This document shows positions 11,187 through 22,900 of a stretch of DNA of 64,000 nt, in pieces. The translations under genes and the position numbers were made by a program. Source of the DNA: Siniperca chuatsi (Eukaryota; Chordata; Actinopteri; Centrarchiformes; Sinipercidae); the NCBI RefSeq assembly GCF_020085105.1, contig NC_058052.1, forward strand, positions 11,885,233-11,949,232, in the 5' to 3' direction. The notes below the pieces were generated by a model. That model had not been told where the DNA came from. It saw only the letters and a program-made list of their open reading frames with translations, and made no database searches. Each line of letters starts with the position of its first letter. Positions within the stretch are counted from its first letter, which is position 1.

Positions 11187-14100
11187 GTGAGTATTTCTTT
11201 CTTTCGGTCTGTTTTTGAGAGAGCCGTGATACTCCAAGTCACGTTAGAAACGACTTAAAAAGCTGTTTTGGTCTACCCTTCGTAAATGTTGACTCAGTCT
11301 GTTGTCAGTCGTTGCTCGGTTGAGGGTGAATGGCTCATGTTGAGCTCACTGAAACGACAAAAGTAAAGCAGAGTGACAACTTTACTCAGACTTCCCATCA
11401 AAACAAAGGCGCAGAACTGATCCCAGAAGTGGGCCTCTCTGTCCGGGACATGGGCCTGGCTCTGTTGTGGGTGACAGCATGCTGGTACTGTTTTCTTTTC
11501 CCAGTCTGAGTTGCTATGGGCGAAAGAAATTAAGTTGTTTACCGGTAACTCGTGTGTTTGGCTGGCATTTACTGACCCCACGCTGCAAGAATGCTTTGTA
11601 ACAATAGTGCAACAGCGTGTCAAGGCGTGTTTCAACAAGAAAGTTACAATTGATTTGCACATGTATATTTGTATCCCTTAGCAGACATTTGTATGTGATA
11701 TCTATTATAACTGAACTGTTGCCACAAGTGACAATTGTAACAATAGCAAGAGTGGACAAGTGTCATAAAGTCAGCAAAAGGCTCAGTAATGTCTGTTATA
11801 GAGCGATATCTAGCTAAAGTTTACTAACATTAGCTAACATTTAACAACCAAAAGCTACCAGAACAAGTAAGGATGCAGCAGCAAAAGCCCTTGAATTGAG
11901 TAGTTATGTGTTTTATTGCTATGAATTCAACTTTTCCTTTGTAAAGGGAAGAATGTGTTATTTCTTAGTTCAAAAGTTACGTAGAAGGGCACTCTAAAAT
12001 ATATATATATGAAATGTGTGAGTTTATTAGTTTATCACTAAATGCCTGAATGAAAGTAAACTACATGCAGTGCAATAGTGGAAAAGTTTAAGTGCTACAG
12101 CTGACACAAACGTCTCCCATTCATTCCTGTTTATTTTTTCCAGTCATGCTTTTTTGAACTGGAACCAATCTCTACAGTAAATGCAGTCCTGGAATTAAAG
12201 TAAATAACTGACATGACATTGATTTATTCAGTGTGTTTAAATGTGAGGAGACAAAATCAGCAACTTTCTCTTCTGCTTTGTCTGATGGGAGCTCACTTTG
12301 CAGACCAGTGCCAGAGTTGTCACTGGAAATGGGTCATCACGTTTTCAGCTCTGCACTAGATTACATAGTCATTGTGATCACAACAGTAGTATTCTCCTGT
12401 CAAATTAAACGGGGTAGTGTCTTACTTTGTTTATTTATTTACTTTTCTAAGGAAACAATCTACTCTATAGTGAGTGGCTACAGGAATTTTCCAGAAAATC
12501 CAACAGGAACTTGTCTTATCTAATCAGGAAGCATCTGCCCGCTAAGTTAAAGCTCAAATATGTTTTTTAAAAATTCAGCAGTTTTATTATTAAACCACAA
12601 TAGTTTCCTCTAAGTCATCATGTGCTAGGAGATTGTCGAAAATGGCTTCCTGTCGTCAAGGGATTTGTCCTTTCTATCACAACAGTCAAAAAAGTAATTA
12701 CAGTGATAGGCAAAATAACAGGAACTCCTCATGAAAATGGACTTTAATCTTTAAAAAAATGATCATTACAGTCACTGAAATAAAGATAGGTCATATAAGG
12801 TTGAATGCCAAGACATTTGTTTTCTCATATCCCTGTTAGTCAGTATCAGTTTGTATTTGCTGTTCCTCTTTGTGGATGGAAATTCCTCTGTGTTTGTAAC
12901 ACAGTCTCACGATATTTCTAGACACATGATATTCACGTGTTAAATCATTTTGCAGTTTTTGCACCTGTAATTGGATCTGTTTGGAGTTTTCTCTCTAGTT
13001 TTCTCATGTAGCTTTTAGGACCTGCATGTCAAAGTGCTGACTGTTCTCTTATAAAGCTGACAAATGCATCCATGAGGTGTGTACGTTATTTTGCCTACCC
13101 CAGGTTTCGCAAGTGTAGTAATTTATTTAAGTATAGTAATAATCAGTAATGATAAACCTGAGATACTGCATGGGATTAGCTACTCTTTGTCGTAATTGCA
13201 GTGCTTCAATTTAACTGGGACCAAACCTGTACAGTATTTGTGAGAGTACAATTCTTGTCTTTGCATTACGTTGGTGTGTGACCTTGTGAGATTTCTTCAC
13301 ATCTCAAGTCTTGGGATGATGATATCAATGAAAAATAAGGTTAAACTTAAAGTAAAAGTAATTCCTCAGACTTATATGTTTATAAAGTACCCAATTACTG
13401 TAATAATCCTATCTTAATCCCCAGGCTCCTTCTTTGTCACTGTTTTGTTTAGTTTGACAGTGATAAATTCAAACCAGAGTTTATGACCTGAAATTTGATT
13501 AAATGACATTAATATAATATTTGTTGTCAGTTAACACGAATAGAGCAGGCTGGTATTTCCTGTGTGCAAAGCTGCTTGTCCCCGAGGAATGTGTGGAATG
13601 TATTCTTTTGTCCTCTGTAGATTTAGCAGAGTCTCTTTTCTGTACTGCCTGCTAGAGAGCCCAGGAAGAGACGGCAGACTGGAAATGAGTGTGAAAGACT
13701 GTCAGTAACCCCTGTGGAGAACTCATTCTTCTCTGTGCCCGTCTCTTTGAACCAAAGCTGAGGGATTCTGTAAGTTGGAGAGGAGGGGTAAACTCGTGGA
13801 AATGTCTGCGTGCCATTGCAAACATCCTCTCATTAGAAAGATGTTCTCCAGTGTGTGACTGAGGACTTGTCAATCCACTACCCTGAATCAGAGCCCCCAC
13901 TTCCCTGTTTATTTATAGCTAGAGGAACTTGCCACTGGATGTTTCCTTCATGCAAGTCATAGCTGTGATCTTGAAGGGAGGAGGAAGGCTGTAATTGAGG
14001 CATTCTGCTTTCAATTATTGTTTTCAAGATTTTTTTATGGGGAGATGAGGCTTCAACATTTTGAAAGTTGCTTCTCTGTGGCCTCTGAGCCGGATGCTGG

Positions 14101-14469
14101 TGAGAGCCGAGCTGCTAGCACATCAAACTCTGACACTGAATTGCAGAATGCTTACTTCAGCGTTTGCATCAAATGAGCCTTAGTCAATTGTATTGTTAAC
14201 ATACATATATATATATAATGTTCCGGGTTTTCAAGGTCAGTCTCTCATTAAGTTTTAATGGAGTACCTCAAGGCAATATGTTTTATTTATATCCCCAGGA
14301 GCTCTCTCTCTCTTTCCAGGATAAATTGACTTGTTCAAGCTTTCAAATGAGATCTGTTCAAGAGCATATGTGTTGTCTCTGGAATATCTTCAGATTTTAC
14401 GTTTAAAAAAGGACTTTTAAGACACAGTTTTTTTCATTCTTCTCTAATTCTTCTTTTTTTTTCTTTCAG
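11187..14469 (+). other. Presumed first intron of ston1
   Basis: This spans from the donor after the CpG-rich first exon to the acceptor in front of the coding exon. It holds the TA-flanked inverted-repeat element at 12707-13097 and otherwise AT-rich sequence. A (TA)n run precedes an ATG at 14218. No exon with conserved translation is recognised. The intron assignment rests on the inferred first exon. Confidence 0.5.
12707..13097. mobile_element. MITE with TA target duplication (Tc1/mariner-like)
   Basis: The element begins TAGGCAAAATAAC at 12707 and ends GTTATTTTGCCTA at 13097, a perfect 13-base terminal inverted repeat that includes a TA at each outer edge. That is the signature of a TA target-site duplication, as made by Tc1/mariner-type transposases. 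The length is 391 bases, with no transposase frame, so it must have been moved in trans. It lies in ston1 intron 1. Confidence 0.8.
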
Positions 14470-14550
14470 AGAAGGCCTCTGAAGTGGGGCACAGTTAACC
14501 CAACAAAGGAGGAACTGTTGTTTTGAACCATTCATCACTCCTCTTCAGCC

Positions 14551-16941
14551 ATGTGTTCCACAAATCACTCAAACTGGGTCACATTTGAAGATGACAACAC
14601 ACCACTCTCATCACCGCAGAAGCCCCTACAGTCACCAGGGCTTATCAAAGCATCAGTACCGCGTCCCAATGGCCTGAAATTAGTGCTTCCTCCAATCAGA
14701 GATACTTCCTGGAGCTTGAGTAGTTCCTTGGAATCCCCTCAAAGTCACTCGAGTGTTAGTGGAAGTTCCTGTGTACCATGTAATACACCCTTTTGCACTC
14801 CTGTGAGTGGGGTTCCCAGCAGTGCGTCCCCATTTTACTCCAACACATGGGAAAAGAACGACTTCTTCCGGAGTTTCTCCAACACGTCTACCACCTCTGT
14901 TCCTTCTCCTGCACCAGAGGCCCTGAATCAAACCTCAGATGGACCAAGCCCTTTCCCTTCTTTCCAGGGGAACTCAGGACACTATAACCCCTTCTGGCAT
15001 GGATCGACACACAGCGCAGATGTGGGCAGCTCCTCCTCAGACTCAGAATCTGAAAACAGCCTACCACGTTTCTTTATTCGGACCAAAGACGGCAATGAGC
15101 CTCCGCGCGACCAACTCCAGAACTCCTTCTCTTACGTTTGCAACAAACTGGAAGGCCTACGAGTGGAAACAGACCACGAAACAGAGACAGAAAAAGATGG
15201 GGAGAGGGAGAGGCGGCTAAGTTGCAAAACTGAGGTGTTAAGCGAGGGTTCGTCTCGGTTCGTTCCCCGGGGTCTGTTTCGTAGCCAGAAGAGAGACGGC
15301 TGGTCTGTCATGCTCAGGATTCCTGAAAAAAAGAACCGCATGTCTTCTCGGCAGTGGGGGCCGATCTATCTCCGCTTGCTGCCGGGAGGTGTGCTGCAGA
15401 TGTACTATGAGAAAGGGCTGGAGAAGCCATTCAAAGAGTTCCAGCTTCTCCCTCAGTGTAGGCTCTCGGATCTGAAACTGGAAAGCTACGGCGAGCACCG
15501 CAAAGTCCTCTCGCTCAAGGTGGAACATTTCTCGTACACTGAAAAGAAACGCTACCACCCTAAGCTGGAGGTTAGTCATGAGGCGGAGGTAGAGCAGCTG
15601 CTCAAGTTTGGCTCCACAGTGCATGACGACATGGAGGACCTGGTAGTCTCCATGGATGAGGAAATCTTTAAACTGAATATGCCCCACCAGCAGAGGCGGC
15701 ACTACGAGGAGCAGGAGCTGTCGTTGCAGATCACTGATCATATCTGGGTACAACTGGATAAGTGTGGAGGAGTCATGGAGCGGACAGCCTTCACCCAGAT
15801 TCACTGCCTGGCTTTTCTAAACGGACTAGGAGATTGTTTTCTTGCCCTTAACGATCTCGGGCTGCTGCGCTTTGACTCCAGCTACGGGTCTGAGGAGGGC
15901 AGTGAACTCTGGATGGAGATCGCCGACTGCCAGTTTCACAAATGTGTGAATGAGACAGAGTTTCAGAGGTCCCGGCTGATTAAGTTCTCACCTCCTGAGG
16001 CCTGCAGGGTGGAGCTGATGCGGTACAAGACGGCGATTTTGGGTTGCACAGAAATTCCCTTCTCGATCAAAGCAGTGGTCACAGTCCAAGGTGCCTATGT
16101 GGAGCTCCAGGCCTTTCTTAACATGTCAGCCACCTTCCTTTCCTCCATGGGGGTGTCTGACTCGTACCCGCTGTGTGAGAATGTAGCGATCCGTGTGCCG
16201 GTGCCAGGCGACTGGGTCAAAGTGACGCAGACAGTGGCCTTACTGCGACAGAGGTCACTGAAGGCCCGTATGAACAGAAATGCCTGCTTGGGCTCCGTCA
16301 GCGCTGCAGATTCACAGCCTGTTATGCAGGTGACAATCGGCACTGTCAAGTATGAGAATGTATATTCGGCCGTTGTGTGGAGGATCGACAGACTGCCCGC
16401 GAAGAATATGGGTAACACATTTCTGAGAGATTAAAATTTAGCCCTGCACTACAGCCTAACATGTCATTTTCTCATTAGCTTCTTGGACTTGGCTTCTGGT
16501 GCATGTGTACAGTATGTCGTGTAACACTCTTAACTACAAGCAACCTTTGTTTTCTCCTTTGCAGCAGTGGATCATCCCCATTCGTTTTCCTGCAAGCTAG
16601 AGCTGGGATCTGATCAGGAGATCCCAAGTGACTGGTACCCTTTTGTCACAATGGAATGTGAAATTATGGGCGCGGTTGTGTCACAGACCAGGGTGAAGTC
16701 ACTGGGCACTGCGAACGACATCCAGCCGCAGAAACATGTGACCAGTTGGACACGCTATCATTGTCAGGTAAGATGTGTCATCAGTGGAATAATATCTTGC
16801 GTCCACCAACATTAATGTAGATAGAGAAAACATCTTTATTTATTAGTGCAGCTAACCTAATTTTGTGTTTTTTAGGTGGAAGTGGAGAAGAAATGGATTG
16901 AAACAGAGTCACAGAGGCAATCTGGCTGTATGACACAGTGA
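14551..16941 (+). CDS. ston1: Stonin-1, endocytic adaptor
   Basis: Three coding exons, 14551-16411, 16565-16767 and 16876-16941 (TGA), join in frame to 709 residues; human STON1 is about 735. The ATG at 14551 lies 81 bases after an acceptor (TTCTTTCAG) and opens the long frame. Visible parts: an N-terminal WVTF (residues 9-12), a WVxF-type motif that in stonins binds the AP-2 alpha ear; a Ser/Pro-rich region with one NPF (146-148), the EH-domain ligand motif; the stonin homology domain from about residue 235 (GWSVMLRIPEKK) to about 375; and the mu-homology domain from about 384 onward, including LPAKN, AVDHPHS and GSDQEIPSDWYPF. Known role: a clathrin/AP-2 sorting adaptor at the plasma membrane. 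The C-terminus is short (VEVEKKWIETES...MTQ). A stonin-2 identity is unlikely given the neighbours. Confidence 0.94.
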
Positions 16942-19900
16942 TTATTAAAGAAGCTCTGAAGAGGACGTTATCCCTTTGGTCCAGGATATTTGCCAAAATC
17001 TTCTTAATGGTGAAAAGGGATAACCAAAAATGAACAAAAACAAGGGTGGTGAGGGACTTTCTGCTTATATCTGGTGTCAAATTCATCTAATTTCAAATAG
17101 TCTGTTAGTATTTCTCATGGAGGTTAACCGATTTTGTATTCTTTAACTGAGACTGAATTAGTCTAGACCTAATAAACAATTTAACATGGTCCTTTTGCCT
17201 AGCACTTTACATTTAATAGATTTATTAACTGTAAGATTACAGTTTGTATGAGTACTGTATATAAGCTTGCATTTGCATCATCTGCACTGCCTTCCAGAAT
17301 GATTGGCATCCTTAATACATTCCTTAATAAATGAACGCTGAACCGGCTGTATGAGATAAACAGATAAAGTAATGAGCAATATTCACTGTTTGAGAAAAGC
17401 TAATTATCAGCAGATGTTTTAAGGGTCAGGCCCTTTTGTTGCCCAGCAATGTTTAAAGTTCACATACTTCCAAACTGATTTATTAAGGTATGAATTCTCC
17501 ACATTTGTACTAAAACGTATGTGGCAGTGGCATGATGATTTTTGATTGTTGTGCTCTGAAAATCTCAATATTTTGCAGTTCATATGTAAGTAAACCCATG
17601 TATCAGTAAGTGTCAGAACAAAACAATGTAAACACCTTGTGGAAAAGGACTATAGTAATGTAATTATAGTTGCACAAAAACATTGGTTCAATGGTGTGTC
17701 ACATCATGCTGAGTCCCACAAAGCAGCATTTGTCTGAAGTGACTTCATCACAATTATTAGGACAGTTTGGTTGAACTGTCTCGGGCCATGCCAATTAGCA
17801 GCCATTCTCAGCAATGAAACGCTCTGATGAAAGGTTCAAAGCAACATGAGACAAACAGACAATTAAATCATTTTTACAAGTGCTTTGGCCCAAAAAGCTA
17901 CAAAATAATTTCATATATGAACAATAACTGTCTTGCTTTTGCCAAATACAGACAAAGTGCATTTACAAAGAGAAACAGCAGTTGCACCTTTGGGAGCATT
18001 TTTAAAAATAGTTGTAGTAATTAATTTTCTTAGTGTTTTCACATGGAATACAACTCATTACTTTTGTTGTTTACCTCGAGCTGACCTTTGACTTTATACC
18101 AAGGTTGTATTCTGGAGGACTGTAATTTTATTTAAACAAATCAAATCTTTATTATGTGTTCTGCCTCTGGGATGTGAATAGGTTGGATAAAAAAAAAGAA
18201 TGGTGAAGCTTCATAGTGAACAACAAGGCCTTCAATGATGATTTTTATGTATGAGGTACCTGGCTTAAGCTGGATATGATGTACATCAAGAGTAAAAATT
18301 TAATGAAACCTGAATGACTCATGGTACTTCTTCATAGATGTTCATAAGACTTGAAGTATCTTTGTGTCACTCTCACATTTTGTATTATGAGACAGGACAT
18401 AAACTCTGTTACTGTCGGGAGTAAGCCAACTGCTGAGACTGCTTTCTGTTCATATCAAGGCAGCATCCAACATCCAAAATGCAAAAGGTGGTGAATAAAG
18501 TTTCATGTGTACAGTGCAAAATGACGATGCAAAATGCTTGAAAAACTGGCCCTTTGTGGTCCCATAAATCTGGAGAAGTGCACATGCATGAAACACCACA
18601 GCAATACTTTATTCATTGAACAAAGGAGCACAGTAGTTTTAAAGAAACACCTCACTGAGTGTCAAAACAGCACAACTTAACTCAATTTTGCCCACATCAT
18701 CACAGCGTTGTTGAGAGACTGAGACAACCAGCAGTGAGTAATGACGCTGCTCAATAAATGCCATATTGATTTTCTAAAGTGCTACGTGCTGTGTGATAGC
18801 TTTATTTGATAAACTGTGATAGTGCACAGGTACAGAAGAGTGTATTGAATTTGCCTCTGGGAACACAGTGTTGACAGTCATCGTTAACGTGCATTAAAAG
18901 CCGCACATGCAACAATATTGTTTCACAAGAGAGCTGCTGTTTTTTAATGCAATACTTTTCACACTGGCCCCTGTGGTGATGAGTCACTACTCTGCAAAGC
19001 GTCAACCTGGGGACCTTTTGAGTCCAAAAACATTGGACTCTGTTTCACTGTTGAATCTCTTCGCCAACTTGCTTCTTGTTATTAATTATATGTCTGTTAT
19101 GTGTTTTTATGTTCTTTGGGTATTTACACTTGGGGATTTTTCACTTCTGTTGTATGATCTGGAAGGTATGTGTTAATTAGGTGGGAAAAGGCCTTTAAAC
19201 ACAAAAAAGATGGCGCCTTAACCCTAAAGGTGAGTTTAAAGTTTCACTTAAAATGACAACAGTTACACTACATTAATCAAAATAATGTAGGAATAATTCT
19301 ATCACAATCAGCTGTTTTTTGTATTTCTCAACTCAAAATTATATTGGTAACTTGAACGGGTTTTGGATTTTTTTCCCCAGTTGTTAGTTCTGGTTGATCA
19401 CCATACGGGGCAGTGTTTGTGACAGTAAATTGACCATGGTTACTTCCATCTCAATTTTCAATGACCTAATATTTCCTATCTCTAAAGTAAGTATGGGCTA
19501 ATAAAATAGACAGTACATAGATAATGTAATATTGGTTATATATGGGAATAAATATATCAGTCTCATCTTATAATTCAAAGAGAGATATCTGAGTCCAAAG
19601 TAGTTTTTCTAGTGAAGTGACGTCTAAGTGCCTGTTAGTTTCCGCGACTGCAGCATCCACAGGGGTGTCTCATGTTGCTGCTTTTCAGCCGCAGCACTCT
19701 CATCCTCATCAGCGGAGTCAACCTACAGTGTTGAAAGAGTGCCAGCATCGCCAAACAGAGGCTTGGAGGAAGCAGGGGTCACTGCTCCTGCTGCTGGTGA
19801 ATTGAACACCAAGTAAAACATTAAGTGTTTTGTAAAGGGTGAAATATTTTTAACTCCTGGCATTGTGCACCCTTGGGATCAGAGACTGTACTGAGCTCCC

Positions 19901-20400
19901 AGCACTGAGGAAAATGTGCAACAGTGTAACCTTTCTATTGACAGTAACCAGAAAACTAAAAGTGGAAATGTTCTGTTGGACAGAAATATTTGAGGGACTG
20001 GATAACCACAGTCTCTCTAAAACTACATTAGCCACAGGCAATTAAGCCACTACTAAGGTACTGAAGCCATATTCAACATTAGGATGTTTTGTGTGTGTGT
20101 GTAGCTTTTACTATTGCTGTATAAAGGATTTAAGATCCCAGTTGTGGGTGAATGTATGGTGGCCTGTAGGGGACACCCACTATCCCCCCATCCTGCAGGT
20201 GGGACATGATGCCTCCCAAGCTGCTGCAGAAGTTCTCACTGTAACCTCGTTGCCATGTGACCAATATGCCATCAGGTGATGCAAAATGGTGGTAACATGA
20301 GAAAACCAGAAACACTCATCTTGCTTTAGCAAAAGAGATTGAAATTATATTAAATTATGTCTATTCCAATCACATTTTAAGGTTATATTATAATATATAT
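16942..20400 (+). other. ston1-gtf2a1l spacer, including the presumed ston1 3' UTR
   Basis: AATAAA signals at 17171-17176 and 17326-17331 are reasonable ston1 poly(A) sites. The rest is AT-rich with no recognisable exon. A more GC-balanced patch at about 19625-19815 has two overlapping open frames but no familiar protein; it remains unexplained. The same-strand arrangement allows read-through into gtf2a1l. Confidence 0.5.
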
Positions 20401-20429
20401 ATTTATATATACAGTAATACAATATAAAA

Positions 20430-20655
20430 CAGTGACTCCCTCAGTGTTATCACTACTTTCTGAGACTGCATCCAAACGAATATGAAGGTCTCAGCTCCAA
20501 TCACATCCCACTGTGGAGCTTGATTACGATCACCTGTGGGTGCACTTTCCATCAAGGTGGTGCCGGCCAACAATCTGACTTTATCACCTTTAACTGTATA
20601 TATTATGTTTCCAAAGTCCATTGTCACCGGACCGCGGTTATTTTTGCCTTGAATC
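20430..20655 (+). promoter_or_regulatory. Probable gtf2a1l promoter / 5' UTR
   Basis: This stretch, immediately upstream of the gtf2a1l ATG, contains a CCAAT box at 20497-20501, a TATA-like run near 20597-20606 and a small CpG patch (ACCGGACCGCGG) near 20627-20638. The assignment follows from the position of the first coding exon; no start site can be fixed. Confidence 0.4.
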
Positions 20656-22687
20656 ATGCTCACCAGCACAGGCCCAGTGGTAAGCGAAGCTGCTCTTTAG
20701 CTAGTTTTAGCAGGCTAACTAATAGCAATAGCATAGTTTTGCTATAGACTAACTAATAGCAAAACTATTTGGTGTGTGTTGGCCTGTATATACGTGAAGT
20801 AGCCTAATAAATGCGCCAATGAAAGCACCATTTCTATTCAAATATAGACTGTTTATTCTGATCCTCGAGCTATTTATTTGGAAAAGCTCAGTGCAATTCA
20901 TCATGATGTCCGGCCAAATCTCGTCCAAAAATATATCAATTAACGTTAGGTCACATATGGCTTTCTCTATCGCCAGCTCTTAGCAGTAAGATCAACGTTG
21001 TTTTTGTCCCTCTAAGAAGTCTGCCCAGAAATATTTTATTTCACTAACATTTTAACTTGGATTTTATTCGTTTTAAACTGATGCATAGTGAAAAGTAATG
21101 GAGAACATCTTAAGTCAATTCTGAAAATGGAACAATTTAGCTAGAAAAATACCACTACAGGCTACTAACGTATTATATGTGACCCGAAATGAAGAGTAAC
21201 TATGATATGTTTTAAAATGTCCTTAGTTACATATAGGTTTATGAGTTTACATTTTCCAGCAGTCTGCAACATAAAAAAGGCAGATGTTTGAATGGAATTT
21301 GGTATATTTCTTATGAAAACATGCATCGCAAGCAGCTCAACAACTTCTGATTTACAGTTTTTGTAAACAACTGCAGGCCAAACTCTACTTGTCCATAATT
21401 GATGATGTAATTGACAGTATGAGGGAGCTCTTCTTGGATGAAGGGCTTGAAGACCGCGTCCTGGACGATTTAAGACATGTGAGTTATATTCTACATAACC
21501 CTGCTTCATTTATAAAAATACATATAATGCACATCTTGACTCAAGTTGTCAGTTACAGCAAAGTTAGATCATCTAGTGAGGGAGTATACACCATACCAGG
21601 AAGACAGACTGCTGTGTCTTCTGATGTGCAGCTTTGGGAGTCAAAGATGATGCAGTCAAAAGCAATGGAAGACTTCAGGAAAAACAATATCAACTCATCC
21701 AACTTTGTGCTGCAGCTCCCTGCCAACTACACTCAGGCCAATCAAGAACTCACAGGTAACACAGTGCTGCTTGAAATGAACTGCTTCTGACAAAACAGGC
21801 ATATGTATTTGTGGTATGAATATGCATACAGGGCACAAACTAATGTAACTGAAGTCACAGATAGCCCATTCTTTTGATTTTTGTATCACCTGCTCTGCTC
21901 TGATTTTTCTCAGCCTCAGTTGTGATCCCTACAAGTCAGAATATAAACCGTTTCCCAATCAAGGCAAGTGTCATCAAGATTTACAGCCCATCACCTCCCT
22001 GACTTCATATGGCTCTTTACATGAGGGGCACATGGAAGCGAAACATAATCATAATGATTTGAATCTGTAAAGCAACTGGATTTCTTACTGTTAAATTGAA
22101 TCACTACTGAATACATAATGTTAAAATTTAAACACCACTGAATTTATAGCATTTAATTTGAAAATCATCCATCTGAATTTATGTGGTTTGAACGCTGTCT
22201 GGAGAAGGTCATTTCAAGTGGTGTAATTTCAAAAACTTGATTATAAGTTATTTTTTTAAGGTTCAGAAATTCAGATTTAGTTAAATTCTGATCTAAAAAC
22301 AGTCAAGTCAAAAAATCAAGTTGCTTTAATTGGATTTGTAAATTTCAGACACCAAAATTCAAGAGGAAAAATTCAAACTTAGGATGCCAAAGATACTTCT
22401 TCCTCTGCCTGTTTTTAAAAAATAAATAAATAAATAAATAAATTACATTAGCTACTTGGATCATGTGACAAACCTGTCTGATCAATTACATTCAGGCTTG
22501 ATTTTTATTCTTGGTAGCCGGGGTGTTTCAACGTGAATATACAGTATATTTGGACACTTCTCATTTCTATCTGAGTTTGTGAACCCTAAAAAAAATTTTT
22601 TGAAATTGCACCACCTGAAATGAGCTCCTGGAAATTTCAAAATTCTAACCACATAAATTCAGCTAGATGGTTGTCATAGTAATATTT

Positions 22688-22724
<37 letters not shown>

Positions 22725-22847
22725 AGCATTTAAATTCCAACAATAAGTATTCATCAGTGGTTAAATGTCAGTTGGGGCAGTTTCTTATAATATTCAGATT
22801 ATTATGGCTATTATTTGCCTCCATAGTCACATTCTCTTAATTTATTC

Positions 22848-22900
<53 letters not shown>

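Noticed and set aside
15238-15804. 188-codon minus-strand frame inside ston1
   Set aside because: It is antisense to the well-supported stonin coding exon; the opening is a by-product of its codon usage.
16412-16434. ston1 ending at the TAA after 16411
   Set aside because: The open frame continues into the intron, but splicing at G|GTAACA joins in phase to AVDHPHS and completes the mu-homology domain.
20403-20669. 88-codon minus-strand frame with ordinary-looking protein composition
   Set aside because: It begins at a non-ATG codon, overlaps the gtf2a1l promoter and first exon on the other strand, and has no familiar domain or splice partner.
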